Shown here piece after piece: positions 44,317 through 54,045 of a DNA stretch of 64,000 nucleotides. The position numbers and the translations under genes were made by a program. Each line of letters starts with the position of its first letter. Positions within the stretch are counted from its first letter, which is position 1. Source of the DNA: Lachnospiraceae bacterium (lineage in GTDB: Bacteria; Bacillota; Clostridia; Lachnospirales; Lachnospiraceae); assembly GCA_910574805.1 (NCBI GenBank), contig CAJTCV010000011.1:106785-170784 (forward strand), given 5' to 3'. The notes under the pieces were generated by a model. It had not been told where the DNA came from and ran no database searches. It saw only the letters and a program-made list of their open reading frames with translations.

Positions 44317-47300
44317 ATGAAATTACTACAGATTCGCAAAATATTATCCGTAGCCCTCGTGGTATGCATTATATCGGGGAATTCCGTAAACGTATCAGCA
44401 GCAGAGCATACAGGTCCTGAAGAAATCATAGATCAAACAGAATCGTTATCAGAGGAAGAGGAGAGTACGGGGCCGTCTTCGGAAGAAACCGCAGAGAAAT
44501 CAGAGGACCCGGAAGACGGGACAGGCGATCTGCCTGCCTCCGGCGAAGATACATCCGTGTCAGAAGAAGGAAATGACGCAGCGTCGGATGTGAAGCCGTT
44601 GCCGTCAGAGTCAGAGACTGTAACGGATGCCGGTATAGAAGATGAACAGGAAGCGCTTCCGACGGATGAGAATGCATCATCGGAGGAGGACGCAGCGTCC
44701 GGCGAGGGCTCACTGGATGAGGAAATTGTGCCGGATAATAAAGAACAGACAGACACGATTGAGCCCGATGTGTCTGAGGAAGGCAGCATACTGGAGGAAG
44801 CGGAAGAAACCAGCATTATGCCTATGAGTTCTAACGAAAATGGCACTTATACGACAGAACGTTCTTCCGGTAACTTTGCCAACGTGGTAGTATTTGTAGA
44901 CTTTCAGGATACAGATCACACTACCCATGACGGATGCTTTATGAACTTTGACAGGACGGGCGAGTTATTTGACGGCAGTCAGGAATGTCCGCGGGGATTG
45001 AGTGAGTACCTTTCCCATATTTCATACGGGAAACTGAAAGTAGATAACATTTTTCCGCAGTATGATGAAAATCAGGGAAAGATTATTCCATACACTCTTT
45101 CGGGTTCTGCCGACAGCTATGATGCGGACAGTACAGGGACGGACAATCAGATCATCGGCGAGGTATTAAAAGAGCTGGAGGCAAATGAACGCATTGCCTC
45201 CATGAACCTGGACCGGAATGGTGATGGCTGTGTTGACAATTTAACGATTGTCCTGGCCAGCGGTAAGGATATTGGAGATAAGTTCTATGGAAGAAAGGGA
45301 GTCTATGGCGGCGGAAATCTGAATGGCTGCAAAGTAGCGGATTATGTGCGGCTGTCAGAATATGATGCATATGGAATTCTTACGAGTTATGGAGTGGTAA
45401 TTCATGAGTTTCTGCATGTCCTGGGATATCCTGATTTGTATACCTCATCCAAGGTTCCGGTTGGTCTCTGGGACGTGATGGCAAGCGTCAACAGCGGCGT
45501 GCAGTATCCCCTGGCATATCTTCGCTCTGAATATACGAACTGGTTTGATATACCGGTTGTCACACAGACTTCCGGAAGCTACAGCCTGTATGCCGCGTCC
45601 AGGGCAACAGCCGCAACAAAAGACCAGCAGGCACTTATTTTAAAAACACCTTATTCGGATACAGAATTTTTTGTGGTGGAATTCAGGAAAAAGAGTACAG
45701 ATAAAAATTCCAGGGATTATGATTATAGTGTACCTGGTTCCGGTCTGATCGTCTACAGGGTCAATACAGCATCCCAGACCAATCAAGGTGATCTGCCTAT
45801 GATCTATGTGTTTCGTCCGGGAGACAACTATGATGCCAATGGCTACGAAGCGGGAATGGGAGACATTTTTGATTCGTATCTGTCGTTGGAATCCGGGCGC
45901 ACCTCTTATGGAAGCGGTGACCGTACAAAATCATTATCAGATGGAGCAATTACCTATGCAGATGGAACCAACAGCGGGATTGTCATCAGCAATGTTGGAA
46001 GTGCAGAGGCAGATACGATCTCTTTTAATATTACATATGAGAATGTATTTGGCGATGATTTCTGGACATCCGTGTCCAGTCAAAAGGTGTCTGATCTGAG
46101 AGAACTGGATTCCTGTATGGATACAGACGGGACGGTTTATTTTCTGATGAAAAAGAATGCTCCGGATAACCAGCTCTATCTTTATAAATATAGTTCAGCC
46201 GGTTGGGAGATGCCTGGGAATCCCATGAGCGGATCCGGATTTGATTATCATCTGGCGCGTTATGCCGGATCTATGTATGTTGCTTATAATACAGGGTCAA
46301 ATATCAGGCTGCTTAAATGGAATGAGAGAGAGAACTGGAAGACCATATATACCTCGCCGACAGCCTCAAACGGTATAACAATTACAGCGGATTCAGAAGG
46401 AGTTTATCTTGCATATATAAGTTCGGATAATTCGAAGCTGTATGCATACAAGTATACAACTTCAGGAGGTACGGATCTTGGCATTGTAGCGGAAAATGCC
46501 GCCTATATTTCCAGTCCGGTCATTTCCGCGGAAAATGGACAGATAGCTGTTGCATACAGAGAGTTTCGGGCGGACGACAGGTGGAGCGTATACAAATATG
46601 ATGGCAGGTGGAAGCCGGCCGGGAGTCTGTCTGTCCGGGCAACGGGCGCGACTATGAAGATACACAAAGGAAATATATATTTTCTGTCAAACTGTGAAAA
46701 GGGAAACGGGAATGCAGGCTATCTGTATCTCTATCCGCTTTCAGCGTCAGATGGGAAATGGACACAGGTGAAGCAGGACTCCTATATGGATAAAGGAGCT
46801 TCCAGCCTGGATCTGTGTTTTCATGGAGATGCTCCCCATGTGATCTACCAGGCAGGAGATTCCAAGCAAGTATATGTATCGACATTATCCAACGGGAAAT
46901 GGAATACATTGAGCGGCCGGGTTACTGGTGAGTCAGTGTCCAGCCTGAAAGGATATTCTTTGAACGGGAATATTTACCTGATATATCGGGACAATGGAAG
47001 CGACTACGTATATATTAAATCACATGTTTCAGAAAACACAGAGAAGATTCCGGAGGCTGGCAATGAGAGTACAGATAAGCCGTCAGGAGGAAATGCCGGA
47101 GGAACGGGTGGCAGCACAGAGAAACCGTCAGGAGGAAACACCGGGGGAACAGGCGGCAGTACGGAGAAGCCATCGGGAGGTAATACAGGCGGCGGTTTGA
47201 ATAATAAAAATGGATTACAGTATGATTCAAAGACAGGGAACTGGTATGTGTATAAAAATGGGAAGATAGATTATCAGTATACTGGAGTTACAAATAATGA

Positions 47301-47937
47301 AAATGGCTGGTGGTATGTGAGAAACGGCAAGCTGGACTGGAATTATACAGGAGTAGCACCGAATGAACACGGCTGGTGGTATATCCGAAATGGAGCGCTG
47401 GACTGGAATTATACGGGAGTAGCGCCGAATGAACACGGCTGGTGGTATATCCGAAATGGAGCGCTGGACTGGAATTATACGGGAGTAGCGCCGAATGAAC
47501 ACGGCTGGTGGTATATCCGGAACGGTCAGCTTGACTGGAACTATACGGGAGTGGCACCGAATGAACATGGCTGGTGGTATATCAAAAATGGAGCGCTTGA
47601 CTGGAGTTATACGGGAGTGGCACCGAATGAAAACGGCTGGTGGTATATCCGGAACGGAGCACTTGACTGGAGTTATACGGGAGTGGCGCCAAATGAACAT
47701 GGCTGGTGGTATATTCGGAACGGCCAGCTTGACTGGAACTATACGGGAGTAGCGCCGAACGAACACGGCTGGTGGTATATCCGGAATGGCGCGCTTGACT
47801 GGGGCTATACAGGTGTAGGTATAAATGAGAATGGCTGGTGGTATATTCGAAATGGAGCGCTTGACTGGAATTACAGCGGCCCTGTTGTTTATTACGGAAG
47901 ATGGTATTGGGTGATAAACGGCTGTGTGCTGCATTGA
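44317..47937 (+). CDS. Secreted M6-type metallopeptidase with C-terminal GWWY wall-binding repeats
   Basis: This 1206-residue exported protein has a signal peptide (cleavage near NVSA-AE, residue 28) and a very acidic Ser/Glu-rich linker to about 165. A metallopeptidase domain follows (about 185-575) with HEFLHVLGYPD: H363, E364, H367 and D373 fit the HExxHxxGxxD zinc motif of immune inhibitor A-type M6 peptidases, with GLWDVMA after it. A repeated beta-rich region (about 585-900, propeller-like) and a Gly/Ser/Pro linker (GGTGGSTEKPSGG units) lead to nine 22-residue GWWY repeats. The repeats should hold it on the cell wall or a surface glycan. It is the first of three similar exported proteins. 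Confidence 0.88.
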   Translation: MKLLQIRKILSVALVVCIISGNSVNVSAAEHTGPEEIIDQTESLSEEEESTGPSSEETAEKSEDPEDGTGDLPASGEDTSVSEEGNDAASDVKPLPSESETVTDAGIEDEQEALPTDENASSEEDAASGEGSLDEEIVPDNKEQTDTIEPDVSEEGSILEEAEETSIMPMSSNENGTYTTERSSGNFANVVVFVDFQDTDHTTHDGCFMNFDRTGELFDGSQECPRGLSEYLSHISYGKLKVDNIFPQYDENQGKIIPYTLSGSADSYDADSTGTDNQIIGEVLKELEANERIASMNLDRNGDGCVDNLTIVLASGKDIGDKFYGRKGVYGGGNLNGCKVADYVRLSEYDAYGILTSYGVVIHEFLHVLGYPDLYTSSKVPVGLWDVMASVNSGVQYPLAYLRSEYTNWFDIPVVTQTSGSYSLYAASRATAATKDQQALILKTPYSDTEFFVVEFRKKSTDKNSRDYDYSVPGSGLIVYRVNTASQTNQGDLPMIYVFRPGDNYDANGYEAGMGDIFDSYLSLESGRTSYGSGDRTKSLSDGAITYADGTNSGIVISNVGSAEADTISFNITYENVFGDDFWTSVSSQKVSDLRELDSCMDTDGTVYFLMKKNAPDNQLYLYKYSSAGWEMPGNPMSGSGFDYHLARYAGSMYVAYNTGSNIRLLKWNERENWKTIYTSPTASNGITITADSEGVYLAYISSDNSKLYAYKYTTSGGTDLGIVAENAAYISSPVISAENGQIAVAYREFRADDRWSVYKYDGRWKPAGSLSVRATGATMKIHKGNIYFLSNCEKGNGNAGYLYLYPLSASDGKWTQVKQDSYMDKGASSLDLCFHGDAPHVIYQAGDSKQVYVSTLSNGKWNTLSGRVTGESVSSLKGYSLNGNIYLIYRDNGSDYVYIKSHVSENTEKIPEAGNESTDKPSGGNAGGTGGSTEKPSGGNTGGTGGSTEKPSGGNTGGGLNNKNGLQYDSKTGNWYVYKNGKIDYQYTGVTNNENGWWYVRNGKLDWNYTGVAPNEHGWWYIRNGALDWNYTGVAPNEHGWWYIRNGALDWNYTGVAPNEHGWWYIRNGQLDWNYTGVAPNEHGWWYIKNGALDWSYTGVAPNENGWWYIRNGALDWSYTGVAPNEHGWWYIRNGQLDWNYTGVAPNEHGWWYIRNGALDWGYTGVGINENGWWYIRNGALDWNYSGPVVYYGRWYWVINGCVLH
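47284..47877 (+). repeat. Nine tandem 66-bp repeats coding GWWY units (array 1)
   Basis: Each 22-codon unit follows the consensus GVAPNEHGWWYI-NGALDW-YT. The units are in frame and nearly identical in DNA. A related Trp/Tyr unit lies on each side (GNWYVYKNG before, GRWYWVING after). Confidence 0.95.
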
Positions 47938-47997
47938 TATTGCCATCCGATCTATGGGAAATGGCAAAAAAATCAGAAGGAGTAATGGAGGACGGAA

Positions 47998-50520
47998 ATG
48001 TATCGGATGAAAAAATGGACAGCATTCATCTTGTCGGTAGTTCTTCTTTGCGGAGGAATACCGGGTTATGTTTATGCAGAAGAATCGCCGTTACAGGATG
48101 AACAGGAAATACTGGACGAGGCAGAAGGTGAGATTGTTGCCGGCGAGGATGAGAATCCGAGTGAAGAGTTGAAGGAAGACCTTCAGGAGGATGGAGAGAA
48201 TGAGACAACAGAGGAAGATATAAACGAAGAGTCAGAAACGTCTGACAATGTTTCGGATCATACGGAGGATATGCCGGAAAATCCTGTGGAAACTAATCAG
48301 GAGACGAAAGATCCAGAAGAGTTACCAGAGGAAAGAGAGGATGAAGCGGCAGATGGGGAACTTGAAGCTATAGATGACGAATCCAACAAAGATTTGTCAG
48401 ATATGGTCCTGGAGGAAACAGATGACTCAGGTGATGAACCATTGGAAGACGAATCTGAAGTATCTGTATTCGAGATGACTCAGGAAGAGGAACTGAAGAA
48501 TGCTGGGCAATCAGGGGAAGATCTCCCGAAAGAAGTAGAATATCTGACAGATGTGTATATTAATCCGCTTTATGCCGATGTAATGGATGAATCCGATCTG
48601 GTAGAACCGGAAAAGGACGGAATCACGGCATATAATACAGTCAGATATCATTCCGGCCCAGAAGATGCCGGTGCTGAAATGCGCAGTCTGATGCAGCAGA
48701 GAGCACAGACAATTGTGGTCGGCTGCAGGTCTGAAAAATTTGATACTACAGTCATACGGGAGATAGCTGCCCAGGCCTTGATACATACCGGGAATCCAAT
48801 CGAAGGAGATTATATCAGATGGCAGTTTGGAGGGTATACGGCGGGATCAACAGCACGTCCCGACAATGGAAGTTATCTCGTTGAGGTTACCTATACGGTG
48901 ACCTATTACACGACTGCTGCGCAGGAACAGGAGATGGATACAGCTGTACAGCGTGTCCGTTCTCAGCTTAATCTGTCCGGAAAAAGTGATTATGTAAAAG
49001 TGCGTACAATATTTGATTATCTGTGTGATAATGTCCAATATGATTATGACAATCTGGAAAATGACGACTATAAGCTGAAACACACAGCATATGCGGCTCT
49101 GATTAACAAGAAAGCGGTATGTCAGGGATATGCAGTCCTTTTTTACCGGCTGGCACTGGAAGAAGGGATTGACACACGTCTGATTGCAGGGCAGGGTGTC
49201 AGCAGCAGCGGAAGTGAGGGGCATGCATGGAATATTGTCCGGATCAACGGTTTATATTATAATGTGGATGCAACCTGGGGGAAACAATGGTTCCTTTTAT
49301 GTGACGCCGGCTTTTCCGGACATATAAGAGATGCAGAATATGCAACGAGTCAGTTTCACAGTGCTTATCCCATGGCTGCGGGCAATTATACCGGTCAGGA
49401 AACAGATATTGGGCTTTTTACAGTGCAGTTGTCCAGCAGTACGTATACATATGATGGAACGGATAAAAAGCCGTCAGTTACGGTCAAATCTGCAGATGGT
49501 ATTCTGAGACAGGGTGTGGATTACAGAATTGCTTATCAAAATAATCGCAATGCCGGAACTGCTTCTGTAGTTATAACGGGAATTGGAAATTATACAGGAA
49601 AACTTACAAAGAATTTCAGGATAAATCCCAGGTCCGTCAGTTCTTTGACCATCAGCACAATTCCGGACCAGTCCTATACAGGAAATGGTCTTACGCCTGT
49701 ACCTGCAGTGAAGGACGGCGGTACAGTGCTGACGAAAGGAGTACATTATAATATTTCTTATCAGAATAATGTACAAAAAGGGACTGCAACGATAATCATT
49801 ACAGGGCGTGGGAACTATACAGGGAGTGTCAGCCGATCATTTAAAATAGTTGAGAGAAATGGTCTGCAATATGATGCAGCTTCAGGAAACTGGTATATGT
49901 ATAAAAATGGAAGAGTTGATACGGGATATACCGGGGTCACAAATAATGAAAATGGCTGGTGGTATGTAAAAAATGGAGTGCTGGACTGGAATTATACCGG
50001 GGTAGCGCCCAATGAACATGGTTGGTGGTATATTCGGAATGGAGCACTGGACTGGAATTATACAGGGGTAGCGCCGAACGAACATGGCTGGTGGTATATC
50101 AAGAACGGTCAGCTTGACTGGAGCTATACAGGAGTAGCGCCGAATGAACATGGCTGGTGGTATATCAAAAACGGGGCACTTGACTGGAGCTATACGGGAG
50201 TAGCGCCGAATGAACATGGCTGGTGGTATATCAAAAACGGTCAGCTTGACTGGAGCTATACAGGAGTAGCGCCGAATGAACATGGCTGGTGGTATATCAA
50301 GAACGGAGCGCTCGACTGGAATTATACGGGAGTGGCGCCGAATGAAAACGGCTGGTGGTATATTAAGAATGGTGCACTTGACTGGAGTTATACCGGGCTT
50401 GCATCCAATGAGAACGGCTGGTGGTATATCCGCAATGGAGCTTTGGACTGGAATTTCAGCGGAAATGTGTATCATTATGGTCATTGGTATTCAGTAAGGA
50501 ATGGATGTGTCCAGTTTTAA
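47998..50520 (+). CDS. Secreted transglutaminase-like protein with GWWY wall-binding repeats
   Basis: The 840-residue protein has a signal peptide (cleavage near VYA-EES, residue 27) and an acidic linker to about 180. A transglutaminase-like domain (about 290-460) carries the full triad: C375 in KAVCQGYA, H409 in GHAWNIV and D424 in NVDATW. Two related beta domains of about 80 residues follow (each with TYDG or SYTG and VDY or VHY, ending in GNYTG). Eight GWWY repeats end the protein. The core could be a peptidase or a cross-linking enzyme; activity is not known. ATG 47998 follows GGAGG. It is preceded by only 60 bases. Confidence 0.88.
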   Translation: MYRMKKWTAFILSVVLLCGGIPGYVYAEESPLQDEQEILDEAEGEIVAGEDENPSEELKEDLQEDGENETTEEDINEESETSDNVSDHTEDMPENPVETNQETKDPEELPEEREDEAADGELEAIDDESNKDLSDMVLEETDDSGDEPLEDESEVSVFEMTQEEELKNAGQSGEDLPKEVEYLTDVYINPLYADVMDESDLVEPEKDGITAYNTVRYHSGPEDAGAEMRSLMQQRAQTIVVGCRSEKFDTTVIREIAAQALIHTGNPIEGDYIRWQFGGYTAGSTARPDNGSYLVEVTYTVTYYTTAAQEQEMDTAVQRVRSQLNLSGKSDYVKVRTIFDYLCDNVQYDYDNLENDDYKLKHTAYAALINKKAVCQGYAVLFYRLALEEGIDTRLIAGQGVSSSGSEGHAWNIVRINGLYYNVDATWGKQWFLLCDAGFSGHIRDAEYATSQFHSAYPMAAGNYTGQETDIGLFTVQLSSSTYTYDGTDKKPSVTVKSADGILRQGVDYRIAYQNNRNAGTASVVITGIGNYTGKLTKNFRINPRSVSSLTISTIPDQSYTGNGLTPVPAVKDGGTVLTKGVHYNISYQNNVQKGTATIIITGRGNYTGSVSRSFKIVERNGLQYDAASGNWYMYKNGRVDTGYTGVTNNENGWWYVKNGVLDWNYTGVAPNEHGWWYIRNGALDWNYTGVAPNEHGWWYIKNGQLDWSYTGVAPNEHGWWYIKNGALDWSYTGVAPNEHGWWYIKNGQLDWSYTGVAPNEHGWWYIKNGALDWNYTGVAPNENGWWYIKNGALDWSYTGLASNENGWWYIRNGALDWNFSGNVYHYGHWYSVRNGCVQF
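49933..50460 (+). repeat. Eight tandem 66-bp repeats coding GWWY units (array 2)
   Basis: Same 22-codon unit as array 1, opening with GVTNNEN and closing with GLASNEN. IKNG replaces IRNG in most copies, and A or Q alternates before LDW. Confidence 0.95.
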
Positions 50521-50540
50521 GTAATGATTGTTCATGTTGA

Positions 50541-50579
50541 GGTCTGGAGTGCCTGGTAAAAAGCAGTCCAGACCTTTTT
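50541..50579 (+). terminator. Intrinsic terminator after the transglutaminase gene
   Basis: GGTCTGGA pairs with TCCAGACC around an 18-base loop and is followed by TTTTT. Confidence 0.8.
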
Positions 50580-50649
50580 GAGGGTTATTATGTGTTTCTG
50601 GATGTGTACTATATATGTTTTACAATGAGACCAGAGGAGAGTGACGGAA

Positions 50650-53600
50650 ATGCACAGGATGAAAAAATTAATGGCGTTGTTGCTGGCAGCATCAATATTA
50701 TGCCTGAGTTTTTCAGAAGAGGTCCTGGCAACAGATCATATACATATAGATGGTGATTTAGAGGATCATGCTGCACAGGAAGAGACAGAGATTGATGAAG
50801 AAATGAAGGATGAGGAGGAACCAGGAGCAGGAGATACATCTGAAAATCAGGAAGATGAACGAATAGAGAACGAAGAGGAAAAATCAGAAGCTTCAGGAAA
50901 CGAGCAAACAGAAGAATCAGAAGAAATATCAGGATCTCTGAAGGATGAGGAGGCAATACCGGTGCTTCCGGGAAATGAGCGGCCGGATACATCGGAGGTA
51001 ATGCCAGAGGTTCCGGAAAATGTGCAGACAGATGTGACAGGAGAAGTGTCAGAAAATCCGGAAAATGAAGAGAAAATAGAAGGTCCGAAAGATGAGACTC
51101 CAGATGTGTCAGCAGAGACGCCGGAGGATATAGGGGAACAGGAAAGAAAGGATCTGGAGGATGCAGAATATACAGAGTCTGTCTCACTTCAGATGGATAC
51201 GCTGCAGGCAGCACCATGGATGGATGGGCTGCTGTATAATGAACATTTTGCGAACTGGTGTTTTTACAAAGACAATCAGATTCTTTGGGATTATACAGGT
51301 CTGGCGTCCAATGAAAACGGCTGGTGGTATGTAAAAAACGGAGTGCTCGACTGGAATTATACCGGGGTAGTAAGCTACGGAGACGGCTGGTGGTATGTGA
51401 AAAATGGCCAGCTTGACTGGAGCTACACAGGAGTGGCGCCGAATGAAAATGGCTGGTGGTATATTAAGAATGGAGCGCTTGACTGGAGCTATACGGGGCT
51501 TGCATCCAATGAAAATGGCTGGTGGTATATTGCAAATGGAGCGCTTGACTGGAATTATACTGGGGTAGTAAGCTATGGAGACGGCTGGTGGTATGTAAAA
51601 AACGGCCAGCTTGACTGGAGCTACACAGGAGTGGCACCGAATGAAAATGGCTGGTGGTATATTAAGAATGGAGCGCTTGACTGGAGCTACACGGGGCTTG
51701 CATCCAATGAAAATGGCTGGTGGTATATTGCAAATGGAGCGCTTGACTGGAATTATACTGGGGTAGTGAGTTATGGAGACGGCTGGTGGTATGTAAAAAA
51801 CGGTCAGCTTGACTGGAGCTATACGGGAGTGGCGCCGAATGAAAACGGCTGGTGGTATATTAAGAATGGCCAGCTTGACTGGAATTACACGGGAGTAGCG
51901 CCAAATGAAAATGGCTGGTGGTATATTGCAAATGGAGCGCTCGACTGGAACTACACGGGACTTGCGTCCAATGAGAATGGCTGGTGGTATATTGCAAATG
52001 GAGCGCTTGACTGGAATTATACTGGGGTAGTGAGTTATGGAGACGGCTGGTGGTATGTAAAAAATGGTCAGCTTGACTGGAGCTATACGGGAGTGGCGCC
52101 GAATGAAAACGGCTGGTGGTATATTAAGAATGGCCAGCTTGACTGGAGTTACACCGGGGTAGCGCCGAATGAAAACGGCTGGTGGTATATCCGGAATGGA
52201 GCACTTGACTGGAACTATACAGGTCTTGCGTCCAATGAAAACGGTTGGTGGTATATCCGGAATGGAGCAGTAGACTGGGGATATACAGGAGAGGTTTATT
52301 ATAATGGAGAAAAGTATCGTGTGGTGAATGGTGCAGTGGTATTTGGTGACGCTGCTTTTAGACTTAATTCATGTGCTGCCTCTAAAAACAGTAACGGTCA
52401 TATGACCATTACATTGGGCATAGAAAGGAATGGAACACTTGAGTCTCTGTATAATGAATATTATATTGTCATGCTGAACGGCACCGGGGATTCGGTCATA
52501 AATGGTGTAAAAGGGAATATTCTTCCGGGAGGCGCATTTAGAATAAGCGCTGATTTTTATTCTAATGACGAATTCAGAACTACTGTAATGTGTAAGTATG
52601 CGCTTGCGGCATGGAATGGGCAGCAATATACAATTATCAGTAATGCAAGGTATATAGATAATCCTGAAGTGACAGCTACGATGACCAAAAGTTATATGGG
52701 ATATTACACCAGTGACAAGATTACTTCCAAGAAAGGTTTGCAGGGAGTGTCGGAGGGTTATACGGAAGATCTGGGTGTGCAGCATACACTTCTGAATGTA
52801 AATCTTGCCGACATGGTGAGTATGAATGCCAGAACAGGATATGTACCATACAGTTATAAGGGGAAAACATATTATTTTCAGGACATGATCGCACTGTCAC
52901 GTACGGTACGGTATCTAAATGGATGGGATCTGGACAATCCTTATGGTTCTCATAAGCGGAGTGTAACATTGGTATTATTAATGGGGTGGAACGATGAACT
53001 TTCTTATTTGATTCATCCATCTGCCAGGAATAGAGGTGCAGCGTCTTACTATGCTTTGAATATGCAGGATCAGAATGCAAGAGATACTTTTGAGGCGTTG
53101 TTCTGCTATATGGGGGAAAAACTGGGAGATAATAAAACGCTGGTCAGTAACTGGACACTTGGAAATGAAGTAAACAGTTGCCGTGTATGGAATTATTCCG
53201 GGAACATGTCTCTGCATGAGTGCGTAGCCAATTATGCAGAAGCTTTTCAATTGCTGTATCAAGGTGTCAGAAGGACGGCCAGTGAGTCAAAGGTATTCAT
53301 TTCTCTGGATCACTGCTGGACCGCATCAGATGCAGGACACAGCGGAATGGAGTATCTGAATGAATTTGCAGCCTATATGAGCCAGACAGCGCCTTCTGTC
53401 CAGTGGAATGTAAATTATCATCCATACTCGCATCCTCTGAACCGAAATGATTTCTGGAGCGATAATGGAAATACAACTGCTTCCTGGAATACGCCATATA
53501 TTTCCATGAAAAATATAAATGTTCTGACAGATTATCTGGGCAATATAGAATCATCTTATGGGAAGCCCGGAGGATCAATCAGAGTGATCCTGGGAGAGAT

Positions 53601-53934
53601 CGGCTTCTCGGCTGTAAAAGGTAACAGCGGACAGGAAAATGGACAGGCGGCTGCCCTGGGCTATGGATATTATATTGCTCTGTTTAATTCAAGAATAGAT
53701 GCATATATTGCCCGTGCATACCAGGACGATCCGGCAGAAGAACAGATGGGATTATATTTTGGGCTGAGGAATAGAGGGGATGAAAAGAAAGTGTCATATG
53801 ATGTCTACAAGAGGCTTGATACAACGGAATCATTAGCGTATATGAATCCGTATCTTCCATATATTCAGTTGAGCAGCTGGGAGAGTGCGATTCCGGGATT
53901 TAATGCCGGGGCTTTGCCGGCGGTGGATTTTTAG
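50650..53934 (+). CDS. Secreted DUF5722-like glycoside hydrolase with central GWWY repeats
   Basis: This 1094-residue protein has a signal peptide (MKKLMALLLAAS core) and an acidic linker to about 190. Fifteen GWWY repeats (about 217-546) come before the enzyme, unlike its two neighbours. After a beta-rich region (about 560-680) the C-terminal part resembles DUF5722 TIM-barrel proteins. E840 in LGNEVN and E983 in ILGEIGF fit the acid-base and nucleophile pair of clan GH-A glycosidases. It may cut a polysaccharide of its own surface. ATG 50650 is chosen by analogy with 47998 (both read GACGGAAATG, then an RM or RMKK start). A terminator separates it from the gene before. Confidence 0.82.
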   Translation: MHRMKKLMALLLAASILCLSFSEEVLATDHIHIDGDLEDHAAQEETEIDEEMKDEEEPGAGDTSENQEDERIENEEEKSEASGNEQTEESEEISGSLKDEEAIPVLPGNERPDTSEVMPEVPENVQTDVTGEVSENPENEEKIEGPKDETPDVSAETPEDIGEQERKDLEDAEYTESVSLQMDTLQAAPWMDGLLYNEHFANWCFYKDNQILWDYTGLASNENGWWYVKNGVLDWNYTGVVSYGDGWWYVKNGQLDWSYTGVAPNENGWWYIKNGALDWSYTGLASNENGWWYIANGALDWNYTGVVSYGDGWWYVKNGQLDWSYTGVAPNENGWWYIKNGALDWSYTGLASNENGWWYIANGALDWNYTGVVSYGDGWWYVKNGQLDWSYTGVAPNENGWWYIKNGQLDWNYTGVAPNENGWWYIANGALDWNYTGLASNENGWWYIANGALDWNYTGVVSYGDGWWYVKNGQLDWSYTGVAPNENGWWYIKNGQLDWSYTGVAPNENGWWYIRNGALDWNYTGLASNENGWWYIRNGAVDWGYTGEVYYNGEKYRVVNGAVVFGDAAFRLNSCAASKNSNGHMTITLGIERNGTLESLYNEYYIVMLNGTGDSVINGVKGNILPGGAFRISADFYSNDEFRTTVMCKYALAAWNGQQYTIISNARYIDNPEVTATMTKSYMGYYTSDKITSKKGLQGVSEGYTEDLGVQHTLLNVNLADMVSMNARTGYVPYSYKGKTYYFQDMIALSRTVRYLNGWDLDNPYGSHKRSVTLVLLMGWNDELSYLIHPSARNRGAASYYALNMQDQNARDTFEALFCYMGEKLGDNKTLVSNWTLGNEVNSCRVWNYSGNMSLHECVANYAEAFQLLYQGVRRTASESKVFISLDHCWTASDAGHSGMEYLNEFAAYMSQTAPSVQWNVNYHPYSHPLNRNDFWSDNGNTTASWNTPYISMKNINVLTDYLGNIESSYGKPGGSIRVILGEIGFSAVKGNSGQENGQAAALGYGYYIALFNSRIDAYIARAYQDDPAEEQMGLYFGLRNRGDEKKVSYDVYKRLDTTESLAYMNPYLPYIQLSSWESAIPGFNAGALPAVDF
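51298..52287 (+). repeat. Fifteen 66-bp repeats with a three-unit higher order (array 3)
   Basis: Three unit types occur: A (GLASNEN), B (GVVSYGD) and C (GVAPNEN). Their order is ABC ABC ABCC ABCC A, so a block of about 198 bp has itself been duplicated. The DNA of repeated blocks is almost identical. Confidence 0.95.
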
Positions 53935-54003
53935 AGGGGATGAAAAAGGTTCTGTAACTTGTGGGACTTTGAATTTAATAATATTAGGTGTTATTAAAAA
54001 GAG

Positions 54004-54039
54004 AAACAATAAGCTCGCCTAAAGGCGAGCTTATTGTTT
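54004..54039. terminator. Bidirectional terminator between the hydrolase and cluster 2
   Basis: AAACAATAAGCTCGCC and GGCGAGCTTATTGTTT are perfect 16-base complements around TAAA. The AT-rich ends give a U-tract both ways. It lies between two converging genes. Confidence 0.9.
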
Positions 54040-54045
54040 GGGACA

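Noticed and set aside
47227..47967. Repetitive minus-strand frames across the GWWY arrays
   Set aside because: Their repeats simply mirror the 66-bp coding repeats on the plus strand and they lack start signals.
47284..52287. Possible CRISPR arrays
   Set aside because: The repeats are in-frame 66-bp coding units without unrelated spacers, and no cas genes are present.
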